From Glycomyces albidus (GTDB lineage Bacteria; Actinomycetota; Actinomycetes; Mycobacteriales; Micromonosporaceae), in contig NZ_WIAO01000005.1 in NCBI RefSeq assembly GCF_009451885.1, forward strand, positions 1-64,000: 64,000 bases of DNA, written 5' to 3'. Position 1 is the first letter of the stretch; each line of letters opens with the position of its first letter. Shown piece after piece: positions 1-8,355 of this stretch. A program made the translations under genes and the position numbers. Under the pieces are notes generated by a model. It was not told where the DNA came from, ran no database searches, and saw only the letters and a program-made list of their open reading frames with translations.

Positions 1-90
1 TACATCCGCTGGTACAACACCGAACGCATCCACACACGGCTTGAGGGCCTGACCCCGGCTGCATACCGGGCCCAGACCCTCATGGCCTAG
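1..90 (+). CDS. IS3-family transposase (OrfB), C-terminal fragment
   Basis: The window opens inside an open frame of 29 codons plus a stop. The residues YIRWYNTERIHTRLEGLTPA are the typical tail of the DDE integrase-core transposase of IS3-family elements: the YN-R-H--L---TP motif follows the last catalytic glutamate. The 5' part lies outside the window, so whether the gene is intact cannot be judged. It encodes the catalytic subunit that cuts and joins element ends. The neighbouring gene points the other way and is unrelated, which fits an insertion boundary. Confidence 0.85.
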   Translation, partial: YIRWYNTERIHTRLEGLTPAAYRAQTLMA

Positions 91-128
91 CCTTCAAACA
101 CCAGTCCAACAATCGGGGACCAGTTCAA
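1..128 (+). mobile_element. Right end of an IS3-type insertion sequence
   Basis: About 38 nt after the transposase stop lies the motif ggggaccagttca (about 116-128). Its reverse complement, TGAACTGGTCCCC, resembles the TG...CCCC tips of IS3-family inverted repeats, so the element probably ends near 128. The left end and any target duplication are outside the window. Confidence 0.55.
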
Positions 129-163
129 TCAGCCCGGCGCCCCTTTCCGCTTGCGTCATGGCC

Positions 164-697
164 CTACCGGGTCCGGGCGGCGTCCATCTCGGCCGTGTCG
201 GAGAGTTCGCGGTCGAGGTCGTCGAAGAGCTCGCCCGCGGCGAACCAGGCCCTGGCGGCGCGGGTGCGCAGCAGCAGGAGCACGGCGGTCGGGAAGGACC
301 CGCAGACGACGAGCATCGCGGCGGCGCTCATGTAGAACGGGGCCTCGTCGGGGAAGGTCGCGAAGTACGCCCGGGCGAGGATCCACAGGTACATCGCGGC
401 CGGCACGATCGCCAGCGCCCACCACGCGATCGTGACGACCCGGGCACGGCGGCGGCCGATCCCCGCGGCGATGTACGGCATCGACACCGTGATCGCGACG
501 CTGAGGGTGATCGTCACCAGGTTCTCGGCGCCGATGGAGCCGATCACGTCGAGCATCGTGTCGTGGCTCGACGCCGAGCGCGTCGCGTCGAACAGGAAGC
601 GGAGCCCGATGGAGTAGATCAGCATGATGACGAGGAACTGGAGCCAGAGCACGCCTTGAGCGGCGAGGACTGCCTTCGGTTTGGCGCTTGTTCGCAC
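164..697 (-). CDS. Hypothetical four-helix membrane protein
   Basis: The 177-aa protein has about four hydrophobic segments (roughly residues 13-35, 58-82, 90-110 and 125-145) and a charged cytoplasmic-looking C-terminus rich in Asp, Glu and Arg. The DUF2975-like layout of four helices in under 180 aa is a guess only. The start is a GTG at 697 preceded by AAGGGGG, a good Shine-Dalgarno. It stands alone between the IS end and the Uma2-family gene and has no obvious partner. No function is assigned. Confidence 0.6.
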   Translation of the reverse strand: MRTSAKPKAVLAAQGVLWLQFLVIMLIYSIGLRFLFDATRSASSHDTMLDVIGSIGAENLVTITLSVAITVSMPYIAAGIGRRRARVVTIAWWALAIVPAAMYLWILARAYFATFPDEAPFYMSAAAMLVVCGSFPTAVLLLLRTRAARAWFAAGELFDDLDRELSDTAEMDAARTR

Positions 698-845
698 TGC
701 GCCCCCTTCTCGGCGGATCGCAGCACGCCGGAGGTCGGTACCAGGAGGAGGCCCCCTGGGGAGGGCCGCCTTGAACGATAGCGAACCGGGGCAACCCGCA
801 CGTACTCGGTGCGCGCGGGAACACAGGTGAATCGGGTGGTGGGGG
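698..845. other. Intergenic, nothing distinct
   Basis: This is the 148 nt between the membrane protein start and the Uma2-family stop. It should hold the promoter of the membrane protein gene, but I see no clear -10/-35 pair. Confidence 0.4.
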
Positions 846-1439
846 TCAGTCCGTGAAAGCGGTGGTGTCGAGCTCGAAGTCGAACGGCGCGGGGATCTGG
901 ACGGGTTTCCCGAACTGGACCGTGGTGTGGGTCCGGTACCCGCGCTCGGAGGGCTCCGAGTACACCGTGAGTTCGCGCTTCTTCATGTCGAAGAGCAGGT
1001 AGACGGGGACCGACCTGCCGTAGATGTCGAGCTTCACCGTCAGGTCGTTGCCGCGGGTCGAAGTCGAGGTCAGCTCGCCGACCAGTGCGAGCGATTCGCA
1101 TGGAGCGAACGGCGTGTCGTTCTCCGCGGCATCCAAGTCCACGACGTAGACGTCCGGGCCGATCGCCGCGTGCGATGCGGGGAAGATGAACTTGAAAGGG
1201 GCGTCGAGCGCGTTGTAGCCGTCAGGGGCGTTGGCCTCCAGTTGGCGTACCAACGAGTGCATGGGTTTCGCATACGACCACCGGGAAAACGGCGACATTA
1301 CAATGTTCCCCCCGAACACCTCGACGTTGTGGCCGGGAGCGTCGATGTCGTCCGCGATCGCCAGTTGTGCGCGGAACTCCCGTTCCGGCCCATCATAGTC
1401 AACTGCGTGGTTTGTCTCCCGTGCGAGGGCCATGACCAT
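846..1439 (-). CDS. Uma2-family (DUF820-type) protein
   Basis: The 197-aa protein has the Uma2 layout: an early VEVFGGNIVMSP segment, then PDVYVVD, then LVGELTSTSTRGNDLTVKL with a conserved Glu and Lys, and YLLFDMKKRELTVY. Uma2 proteins have a PD-(D/E)XK nuclease-like fold and are abundant in actinomycetes and cyanobacteria. Their biological role is unsettled. The start at 1439 (MVMALA) follows GAGGAGG with a 5-nt gap. The gene is monocistronic as far as can be seen. Confidence 0.75.
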   Translation of the reverse strand: MVMALARETNHAVDYDGPEREFRAQLAIADDIDAPGHNVEVFGGNIVMSPFSRWSYAKPMHSLVRQLEANAPDGYNALDAPFKFIFPASHAAIGPDVYVVDLDAAENDTPFAPCESLALVGELTSTSTRGNDLTVKLDIYGRSVPVYLLFDMKKRELTVYSEPSERGYRTHTTVQFGKPVQIPAPFDFELDTTAFTD

Positions 1440-1501
1440 CGTGCCTCCTCGATCACCGTGCGCTCGTATATACGCCGGGTTCGATTATGGCAGGCGCCGC
1501 G

Positions 1502-2497
1502 TCAGGCGTCGCGTTCGATCATGTAGTCGCAGATGTCGACGAGGGCGCCGCGCGCCGCGCCTTCAGGGAGGGACGCGGCGAGTGCCCTGGCGCGGGCCTG
1601 GTACTGGCGGAGGGTCTCCTTGGCGCGGTCGAGGGCCTTCGAGGCGCGCAGGAGTGCGAGGGCCTCGTCGAGGTCCTCCTCGGGGACGGGTCCGGCCACG
1701 AGTTCGCGCAGGCGCGCCCCGGCCGGGTCGTCGTCGGCGAGGGCGTACAGCACCGGGAGGGTCGGGACGCCTTCGAGGAGGTCGGTGCCCGGGGTCTTGC
1801 CGGAGGCGTCGGAGGTGATGTCGATGATGTCGTCGGCGATCTGGAACGCGACCCCGATGACCTCGCCGTACTCTTCGGCGATGGCGGTGACGGCTTCGTC
1901 GGCGCCGCCGAACCAGGCGCCGAACTTGGCGCAGGTGGCGATGAGCGATCCGGTCTTCTCCGAGAGGATCTCGAGGTGCCATTCGACGGCGTCGATGCCC
2001 TCGGGCCGGGGCATGGTCTCGTTGATCTGGCCGCGCACGAGCCGCGCGAACGTCGCGGCCTGGAGCCGCACCGCGTCGGTGCCGAGCTCGGCCATGATCT
2101 GGGCGGCCTGGCTGAACAGGTAGTCGCCGGTGAGGATCGCGACGGAGTTGTCCCAGCGGGCGTTCGCGCTGGGGGCGCCGCGGCGCACGAGGGCCTCGTC
2201 CATGACGTCGTCGTGGTAGAGCGTCGCCAGGTGGGTCAGCTCGAGTGCGACGGCCGCTTCGAGGATGTTGGGGCGGTTCGGGTCCCCGAGGTGCGCGCAC
2301 GCGAGGGTCAGCATCGGCCGGAAGCGCTTCCCTCCGGCCCGGATCAGGTGGGACCCGGACTGGCGAAGCAGGGGCTGCTCGGTGTCGACGGCTTTGAGCA
2401 GCCGCTCTTCGACGAGGTCGAGCGAGGCGCGCATCGCCTCGGCGAACGCCTCGTCGGTGAAGGTCAGCGCGGTCTGCGCACGTCGGGTGGTCACCAC
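1502..2497 (-). CDS. Polyprenyl diphosphate synthase (trans, long chain)
   Basis: This 331-aa trans-isoprenyl diphosphate synthase condenses IPP onto an allylic diphosphate. The first Asp-rich motif is DDVMDE, following HLATLYH, and the second is DDIID, preceded by FQIA. GGKRFRP near residue 55 is the usual IPP-binding segment. Length and motifs fit hepta- to nonaprenyl synthases that make the menaquinone tail, which suits its place near respiratory genes, but chain length cannot be read reliably. The first GTG (2497) lies 6 nt after TAAGGT on the minus strand with no Shine-Dalgarno, so the mRNA is probably leaderless. Confidence 0.9.
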   Translation of the reverse strand: MVTTRRAQTALTFTDEAFAEAMRASLDLVEERLLKAVDTEQPLLRQSGSHLIRAGGKRFRPMLTLACAHLGDPNRPNILEAAVALELTHLATLYHDDVMDEALVRRGAPSANARWDNSVAILTGDYLFSQAAQIMAELGTDAVRLQAATFARLVRGQINETMPRPEGIDAVEWHLEILSEKTGSLIATCAKFGAWFGGADEAVTAIAEEYGEVIGVAFQIADDIIDITSDASGKTPGTDLLEGVPTLPVLYALADDDPAGARLRELVAGPVPEEDLDEALALLRASKALDRAKETLRQYQARARALAASLPEGAARGALVDICDYMIERDA

Positions 2498-2503
2498 AGC
2501 CTC

Positions 2504-2509
2504 ACCTTA
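2504..2509 (-). promoter_or_regulatory. Leaderless -10 of the polyprenyl synthase gene
   Basis: TAAGGT on the minus strand is followed by 6 nt and the GTG start. This matches the TANNNT-N6-start pattern repeated across the window. Confidence 0.55.
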
Positions 2510-2574
2510 TCGTGCGAGCGGTGTCGGATGAGACGCGGCGGTTTCCGGAGTCGTCCGCGCCGCAACGAGGAACG

Positions 2575-3747
2575 TCAATGCCGGGGCCTCGCGAAGACCG
2601 TGCTGCCGACGACGATGAACAGGGCCGACGCGGCCATCGCGGCCGCGACGGCGATCCATCCGGCGCCCCAGCCGGAGTGCTCGGCGATGAGCCCGAACCC
2701 GATCGGGCCGACGGCCCCGCCGAGGAAGATCCCGGTCTGCGTGACCGACGTCGCCACCGCGGGCGCGTCCGGGTACTCCCTGGTCACGGCGTGGTTCATG
2801 AGTCCCGGCCAGGCCCAGCCGAGCGCGTACGCGGCGACGGTCCCGAGCGGCAGGAGCCACGGCTGCTCGAGCAGGAACGTCGCCACCCCGGCGGCCCCGC
2901 CGACGAGCATCAGCGTGATGACGAGGAATTCGCGGCCGTTCTCGCGGTCGCCGACCGCGCCGAACGCGGTGCGGCCGATGACGCCGGCGATGCCGCCGAT
3001 CGTGAGGTTCAGCCCGGCCCAGCTCTCGGATCCGCCGATGTCCACGGTGTACGTGGTGAGGAACGAGCCGATGGGCGTCGCCGCGGTCGCCCCGAGGAAC
3101 GTCGCGACGGCGAACACGAGGAGCTGGGCGCTGAACGCCTTCGCGCCGGGCACCTTCGGCCGGGTCGCGGGCCGGCCGAGCCCGGCGAGCGGGATCAGCG
3201 CCGCGAGCACGAGCACCGCGCCGAACCCGAACGCCCACCGCCAGCCGAGGGTCAGGGCCACGAGGGGCACGCTGAGGCCGCCGAGCATGATGCACAGCGG
3301 CACGGACGCCTGCTTGGCGCCGAACAGGAGCCCCCGCCGCTTCGCGGGCGCCCATTCGCTCAGGACCGTGTTGGACGCGAGCTGCCCGAGCCCGTTCGCG
3401 GGCGCGCACAGGACCATGAACGCCGTCAGCGCGACCGGGTGGTGGGCCGCGGCCGCGATGCCCAGCAGCGCGGCCGCCGAGAGCCCGACGGCCGCGCGGG
3501 CGGTCACGAGCGCCCCGAACCGGTCGACGAGCCGTCCTGAGGGGACGGTCGTGAGCGCGGAGACCGCGAAGTACAGGCCGGAGATGAGGCCGATCTCGCT
3601 GACGCCCATGCCGAGTTCGCCGGCGATCTGGACCGCGAGCCCTCCGAAGAGGAACAGCGGGAGCACGGCCGCGACCTGGACGCTCATCGCGGCCGCGATC
3701 GTCACGGAGGTCTTGGGCCTGGAGGGGTCGAGGACGGCGGTGGGCAC
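2575..3747 (-). CDS. MFS transporter
   Basis: The 390-aa protein has about 12 transmembrane helices. The loop 2-3 motif is GRLVDRFGALVTAR (the MFS G-x3-D-R-x-G-R/K pattern). It belongs to the drug/sugar-efflux-like part of the major facilitator superfamily, and the substrate is unknown. The C-terminal half repeats the fold, with GRTAFGAVGDRENGREF as the second loop motif. The start is GTG 3747, 7 nt after a minus-strand TACGGT and without a Shine-Dalgarno, so a leaderless transcript is likely. It lies downstream of nothing on its strand and is probably monocistronic. Confidence 0.85.
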   Translation of the reverse strand: MPTAVLDPSRPKTSVTIAAAMSVQVAAVLPLFLFGGLAVQIAGELGMGVSEIGLISGLYFAVSALTTVPSGRLVDRFGALVTARAAVGLSAAALLGIAAAAHHPVALTAFMVLCAPANGLGQLASNTVLSEWAPAKRRGLLFGAKQASVPLCIMLGGLSVPLVALTLGWRWAFGFGAVLVLAALIPLAGLGRPATRPKVPGAKAFSAQLLVFAVATFLGATAATPIGSFLTTYTVDIGGSESWAGLNLTIGGIAGVIGRTAFGAVGDRENGREFLVITLMLVGGAAGVATFLLEQPWLLPLGTVAAYALGWAWPGLMNHAVTREYPDAPAVATSVTQTGIFLGGAVGPIGFGLIAEHSGWGAGWIAVAAAMAASALFIVVGSTVFARPRH

Positions 3748-3754
3748 GTTGGCA

Positions 3755-3760
3755 ACCGTA
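3755..3760 (-). promoter_or_regulatory. Leaderless -10 of the MFS gene
   Basis: TACGGT on the minus strand lies 7 nt before the GTG start at 3747, with no Shine-Dalgarno. Confidence 0.5.
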
Positions 3761-3953
3761 CTCCAAGGGGTCCGGTGTGCCCAGGTTCGCGTTCACATCG
3801 AGGGATTCGGCCCGTGCGTTCACGGATACGGGTGACTGACCTTGACTGGGGCACGCAGCGTGTGCGAACGTTGAACCCGGCGTGATCAGCCGGTACAGGT
3901 CGGGATCGCCGCGGATCGCCTTGCGCCGCAGGCTTGTGCACTGTGGGGGGACG

Positions 3954-3995
3954 CGAAACGCGGCGGCCCTGGTGGGAGGGAGCCGCCGCGTTTCG
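3954..3995 (+). terminator. Orphan 14-bp hairpin
   Basis: CGAAACGCGGCGGC pairs perfectly with GCCGCCGCGTTTCG across a 14-nt loop, followed by a T-containing stretch. No annotated gene ends here on either strand, so it may terminate a small RNA starting near 3840 (a ttgact lies at about 3842), or be a leftover structure. Confidence 0.5.
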
Positions 3996-4170
3996 GTTAT
4001 TCGAATGTCCGCGGCTTCGACGAGGAAGTTTGGTGGGGACTCGACGCCGCCGCCGCGGTTTGTCCGCGGCCGGCCGGAGCCGGTTCGCGAACGGTGCTGA
4101 CACATAGATACTGCCCTGTATGCGACGACTACGCAACCGACTGTTGTTTATATAGTTAGAACACGGCCGA

Positions 4171-4206
4171 CCTGGCCGGGCGCCGCACGGCGCCGCAGCC
4201 GCCAGG
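4171..4206 (+). promoter_or_regulatory. Nested stem-loop in the IclR gene 5' leader
   Basis: An outer stem CCTGGC/GCCAGG encloses an inner perfect stem GGCGCCG/CGGCGCC with a 2-nt apex. It ends 16 nt before the Shine-Dalgarno GGAG at 4223. It could affect translation or mRNA stability (inference). Confidence 0.45.
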
Positions 4207-4233
4207 TCACGGGTGTGCAATTGGAGCGGCGGC

Positions 4234-5094
4234 ATGGTGGACCGGCAGCGACCAGGGATTCCTTCGGAGCGGCGACCCTTGGAGGGGGCCCGCGAGGGCG
4301 ACTCCGCCGGATCGTCGGGCCCGAAGGCCGGCGGGCGGGCGGAGCCCACGAAACTGATCCAGAGCGTCCAGCGGGCGCTGCGCATCATGGAGCTCGTCGG
4401 ACGCCACGCCGGCGGCGTCACTGCTCCGCGCATCGCGTTCGAGTGCGGCCTCAACCGCGCCACCGCCTACAACCTGCTGCGCACGCTCGTCTACGAGGGC
4501 TACCTCCGCCGCGACGCCGAGGGCCGCTACTCGCTGGGCCTGGAGGTCTCCGACCGCTACTCCGAACTCACGCGCGCCATCTCGGGCCCGAAGACCTGCG
4601 GCGACTACATGCGCCGCCTCTCGGTCGAGACCGGCTACTCGACGTTCGTGGCCCGCTTCGTCGAGGACCGGCCCGCGGTCACCGAGGTCATCGAAGGCAC
4701 CCGCAGCCCGCACGTGGAGGACCTCATCGTCGGGTTCGACGACGGCGCCCACGCCACCGCGCTCGGGAAGGCCCTCCTCGCCACGCTCCAGCCGGGCGAC
4801 CGGGCCCGCTTCCTCAGGTCCGCGGGGATGCGCCGCTTCACCGGCCGCACCCTCACCGAGCCCGACGCGTTCGAGTACGACCTCGCCGTCTACGGCGAGT
4901 CCGGCGTCTACGCCGAGCTCGGCCAGTTCAAAGAGGACGTCGCCTGCGCCGGCGTCGTGGTCCGCCGCGACGGCAGCCCGGCCGAACGCGTGGTCTTCGC
5001 GGTCGCCATGCCCCTCTCCGACATCCGCGACCGCTGGGAGCCCATGAGCCTGCGCCTGCGCGAGGCCGCGGCCGAGCTCCAGCCCCTCGTCTGA
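4234..5094 (+). CDS. IclR-family transcriptional regulator
   Basis: The 286-aa protein has an N-terminal winged helix (after a 35-aa polar extension) starting at LIQSVQRALRIMELVGRHAG and including the recognition segment LNRATAYNLLRTLVYEGYL. The C-terminal effector-binding IclR domain contains GAHATALGKALLA, the family hallmark. The ligand is unknown. I chose ATG 4234 because GGAG lies 7 nt upstream; an in-frame GTG at 4213 lacks one. It converges on korB, and regulation of korAB is possible but not shown by the sequence. Confidence 0.85.
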   Translation: MVDRQRPGIPSERRPLEGAREGDSAGSSGPKAGGRAEPTKLIQSVQRALRIMELVGRHAGGVTAPRIAFECGLNRATAYNLLRTLVYEGYLRRDAEGRYSLGLEVSDRYSELTRAISGPKTCGDYMRRLSVETGYSTFVARFVEDRPAVTEVIEGTRSPHVEDLIVGFDDGAHATALGKALLATLQPGDRARFLRSAGMRRFTGRTLTEPDAFEYDLAVYGESGVYAELGQFKEDVACAGVVVRRDGSPAERVVFAVAMPLSDIRDRWEPMSLRLREAAAELQPLV

Positions 5095-5106
5095 GGCACG
5101 GAACGC

Positions 5107-5138
5107 GGAACGGCCGGGCCCTCGGGCCCGGCCGTTCC
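5107..5138. terminator. Bidirectional terminator between iclR and korB
   Basis: A perfect 15-bp inverted repeat (GGAACGGCCGGGCCC and its complement) has a 2-nt centre and sits between two convergent stop codons. Confidence 0.75.
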
Positions 5139-5149
5139 ATTCGTCGTCC

Positions 5150-6169
5150 CTAGAGCACGGTCCAGGTGTCGCCGGCGTGCAGGAGCCGGTCGAGGGCCTC
5201 CTTGCGGTCGACGCCGGCGGCGGCCTCGTCGACCTGGCTGCGGACGCCCTGGTCGTACGTGGGCCGCTTGACGTTGCGGAACACGCCGATCGGCGTGTGG
5301 TCGAGCGCGACGCCCGACAGCCGCGAGAGCGCGAACGCGTACGCCGGGTCGTCCACGTCGGCCTTGTGGACCACGACCTCGGACTCGTCCACCTCGGCGG
5401 CGTCCTTGACCTGGAGCCCGTAACCGGACTGCACGACCACCTTGTCGCCGAAGCGGATCGGCTGGCCGTCCTGGAGGCGGATGATCGACTCGTCGCGGGT
5501 CTCGGGGTTCTTCAGGACCTCGAACGCGCCGTCGTTGAAGATCGGGCAGTTCTGGTAGATCTCGACGAACGCGGAGCCCTCGTGCTCGGCCGCGGCGCGC
5601 AGCACCTCGTGCAGGTGCGCGCGGTCGGAGTCGAGCGTGCGGGCCACGAACGTGGCCTCCGAGCCCAGCGCCAGCGACAGCGGGTTGAACGGCGCGTCGA
5701 TCGAGCCAAGCGGGCTCGACTTCGTCAGCGTGCCCGGCGCGGAAGTGGGGGAGTACTGGCCCTTGGTGAGCCCGTAGATCCGGTTGTTGAACAGCAGGAT
5801 CTTCAGGTTCACGTTGCGGCGCAGCGCGTGGATGAGGTGGTTGCCGCCGATCGACAGGGCGTCGCCGTCACCGGTGACGACCCACACCGACAGGTCGGGG
5901 CGCGAGACCGCGAGGCCCGTGGCGATCGCCGGGGCGCGCCCGTGGATCGAGTGGATCCCGTACGTGTTCAGGTAGTACGGGAACCGGGAGGAGCAGCCGA
6001 TGCCGGAGACGAACGCGATGTTCTCGCGTTCGAGGCCGAGCTCGGGCAGGAACGACTGGACCGCGGCCAGGATGGCGTAGTCGCCGCAGCCGGGGCACCA
6101 GCGCACCTCCTGGCTCGACTTGAAGTCCTTGGCCTTCAGCTTCGGCGCGTCGAGCTTCACGTCAGCCAT
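5150..6169 (-). CDS. korB: 2-oxoglutarate:ferredoxin oxidoreductase, beta subunit
   Basis: The 339-aa subunit carries thiamine diphosphate and one [4Fe-4S] cluster. Visible are the cluster cysteines in RWCPGCGDYAIL (C25, C28) and GIGCSSRFPYY, and the TPP/Mg motif GDGDALSIGGNH followed by NNRIYGLTKGQ. With KorA it oxidatively decarboxylates 2-oxoglutarate to succinyl-CoA and passes electrons to ferredoxin, bypassing the NAD-dependent dehydrogenase. Its ATG overlaps the korA stop by 8 nt, indicating translational coupling in a korA-korB operon. Confidence 0.93.
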   Translation of the reverse strand: MADVKLDAPKLKAKDFKSSQEVRWCPGCGDYAILAAVQSFLPELGLERENIAFVSGIGCSSRFPYYLNTYGIHSIHGRAPAIATGLAVSRPDLSVWVVTGDGDALSIGGNHLIHALRRNVNLKILLFNNRIYGLTKGQYSPTSAPGTLTKSSPLGSIDAPFNPLSLALGSEATFVARTLDSDRAHLHEVLRAAAEHEGSAFVEIYQNCPIFNDGAFEVLKNPETRDESIIRLQDGQPIRFGDKVVVQSGYGLQVKDAAEVDESEVVVHKADVDDPAYAFALSRLSGVALDHTPIGVFRNVKRPTYDQGVRSQVDEAAAGVDRKEALDRLLHAGDTWTVL

Positions 6170-8018
6170 TCTTGATGACCTCTTCCAGGGCGTCCGTCAG
6201 TTCGTTGGAGGTGAACGGCAGGCCGCGCACCTTGTTGTACCCGACCACGTCGGTGCCGGGGAAGTTCCCGCGCAGCAGCAGCGCGAGCTGCCCCAGGTTC
6301 ATCTCGGGCACGACGACCTTGTCGTACTGCTCGAGCACGTGGCCGGTGTTGCGCGGCATCGGGTTCAGGTAGCGCAGGTGCGCGCGGGCGATGGAGACGC
6401 CCTTCTCGCGCAGGGCGCGCACGGCCGCGCCGATCGGGCCCCACGTGGAGCCCCACCCGAGGACGAGCACCTTCGCGTCGCCCGTGGGGTCGTCGACCTC
6501 GAGGTCGGGGACCTTGACGCCGGCGATCTTCGCGGCGCGGGTGCGGACCATGTGGTCGTGGTTGACGGGGTCGTACGAGATGTCGCCGGTGCCGTCGGCC
6601 TTCTCGATGCCGCCGATGCGGTGCTGGAGGCCGGGCGTGCCCGGGACCGCCCACGGCCGCGCGAGCGTCTCGGGGTCGCGCTGGAACGGCAGGAAGATCT
6701 CCTCGCCCTTCGCGTCAACGGCGTTCGGCTCGGTCGCGAACTCGACCGACAGGTCCGGGAGGTCGGCCAGCTCCGGCAGCTTCCACGGCTCGGCGCCGTT
6801 GGCGATGTAGCCGTCCGAGAGGACCATGACCGGGGTCCGGTAGGTCAGCGCGATCCGCGCCGCCTCGAGCATGATGTCGAAGCAGTCCGAAGGGGACTGC
6901 GGCGCGAGGACCGCGATCGGGGCCTCGCCGTGGCGGCCGAACATGGCCATCACGAGGTCGGCCTGCTCGGTCTTGGTCGGCATGCCCGTCGAGGGCCCGG
7001 CGCGCTGCACGTCGACGACGACGAGCGGCAGCTCCAGGGACACCGCGAGCGAGATCGTCTCCGACTTGAGCGCGATGCCGGGGCCCGAGGAGGTGGTGAC
7101 GCCGAGCGCCCCGCCCCACGAGGCGCCCAGGGCCGCGCCGGCCGCGGCGATCTCGTCCTCGGCCTGCACGGTGGTGACGCCGAAGCGCTTGTGCTTCGAC
7201 AGCTCGTGCAGGATGTCGCTGGCGGGGGTGATCGGATACGCGCCGAGGAACACCGGCAGGCCCGAGGCGACGCCGGAGGCGGTGATGCCCCACGCGAGCG
7301 CGGTGTTGCCGGTGATGTTCCGGTAGGTTCCGGCGGCGAGCTTCGCCGGCGGGATCTCGAACCGGACCGCGAACGCCTCGGCGGTCTCGCCGTAGTTCCA
7401 GCCGGCCTTCAGCGCGGCGATGTTCGCCTCGGCGATGGCGGGCTTGGACTTGAACTTGCCGCGCAGGAACTCCTCGGTGGCCTCGGTGGGCCGCGAGTAC
7501 ATCCACGAGACGAGGCCGAGCGCGAACATGTTCTTGGACCGCTCGGCGTCCTTCTTCGAGATGTCGAAGTCGGCGAGCGCGGCGATCGTGAGGCTCGCGA
7601 GGGCCACCGGGTGGAGCTGGTAGTCGTCGAGCGAGCCGTCCTCGAGCGGGTTGTCGTCGTAGCCGACCTTGGTGAGGTTCCGCTTGGTGAACTCGTCGGT
7701 GTTGACGACGATGGTGCCGCCGGGCTTGAGGTCGCGCAGGTTGGCCTTGAGCGCGGCCGGGTTCATGGCGATGAGCACCTCGGGCTGGTCGCCCGGGGTG
7801 AGGATGTCGGTGTCCGCGAAGTGGATCTGGAAGCTCGACACGCCCGGGAGCGTCCCGGCGGGGGCCCGGATCTCGGCGGGGTAGTTCGGGAGGGTCGACA
7901 GGTCGTTGCCGAGCTTGGCGGTCTCCGCGGTGAAGCGGTCACCGGTGAGCTGCATCCCGTCGCCGGAGTCCCCTGCGAAGCGGATGACGACCCGGTCGAG
8001 CTGCCGGACGGTGTTCAC
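6162..8018 (-). CDS. korA: 2-oxoglutarate:ferredoxin oxidoreductase, fused gamma-alpha subunit
   Basis: The 618-aa protein begins with the gamma domain (VIRFAGDSGDGMQLTGDRF, about residues 8-190) fused to the alpha domain (about 205-618, with GAYPITPASDILHELSKH and VTTSSGPGIALKSE). This fused arrangement is usual in actinobacterial KOR enzymes, and the length is normal. The GTG start at 8018 is preceded by AGAGGAGAAC, a strong Shine-Dalgarno, so unlike many neighbours it has a leader. It is first in the korAB operon. Electron output to the nearby Nuo proteins via ferredoxin is an inference. Confidence 0.93.
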   Translation of the reverse strand: MNTVRQLDRVVIRFAGDSGDGMQLTGDRFTAETAKLGNDLSTLPNYPAEIRAPAGTLPGVSSFQIHFADTDILTPGDQPEVLIAMNPAALKANLRDLKPGGTIVVNTDEFTKRNLTKVGYDDNPLEDGSLDDYQLHPVALASLTIAALADFDISKKDAERSKNMFALGLVSWMYSRPTEATEEFLRGKFKSKPAIAEANIAALKAGWNYGETAEAFAVRFEIPPAKLAAGTYRNITGNTALAWGITASGVASGLPVFLGAYPITPASDILHELSKHKRFGVTTVQAEDEIAAAGAALGASWGGALGVTTSSGPGIALKSETISLAVSLELPLVVVDVQRAGPSTGMPTKTEQADLVMAMFGRHGEAPIAVLAPQSPSDCFDIMLEAARIALTYRTPVMVLSDGYIANGAEPWKLPELADLPDLSVEFATEPNAVDAKGEEIFLPFQRDPETLARPWAVPGTPGLQHRIGGIEKADGTGDISYDPVNHDHMVRTRAAKIAGVKVPDLEVDDPTGDAKVLVLGWGSTWGPIGAAVRALREKGVSIARAHLRYLNPMPRNTGHVLEQYDKVVVPEMNLGQLALLLRGNFPGTDVVGYNKVRGLPFTSNELTDALEEVIKNG

Positions 8019-8355
8019 CTAGTTCTCCTCTTGCGGGTGCTTGGGCGCGCAGGGACTGCGGCTTTCTTCGGGCGGCGGAGCAGGGCTCCGCCATGTCTTA
8101 CTTGCGATGCTACGCGGGCGCGCCTCCGCGGTGCCAACGCAGCGCGGCGCGCGCGATGTAGGCGACACCACTAGGTGCGTCGTCTCTCACTGTATGGGAC
8201 CTGGAGCCGTCATGAGTGACCCAGACCTCTCGTTTCGGCTGTCTCGGCGGGGTTTCCCGCCCGTGAGGCCGTCTCGGATACTGGACGGCGCGGCGTGCCG
8301 CGGTGTCGCCGGACCGGTCCCCGCCGCGGCCCGGTCGGGCCGCCGCGGGTTCCCT
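8019..8355. other. 337-nt gap upstream of korA
   Basis: This gap lies between two minus-strand genes and must hold the korA promoter and the terminator of the sigma-factor operon. A GC-rich hairpin (CGGCCCG, 2-nt loop, CGGGCCG, around 8332-8348) sits just downstream of the stop at 8356 and is a plausible terminator. No other gene is supported. Confidence 0.5.

Larger units (their letters stand above)
3748..4233. other. 486-nt intergenic region between divergent MFS and IclR genes
   Basis: No convincing gene is present. The region holds the leaderless MFS promoter, a strong hairpin at 3954-3995, an AT-rich stretch at 4141-4160 that is a plausible IclR promoter/operator, and a nested stem-loop at 4171-4206 just before the IclR ribosome binding site. 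Confidence 0.6.
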
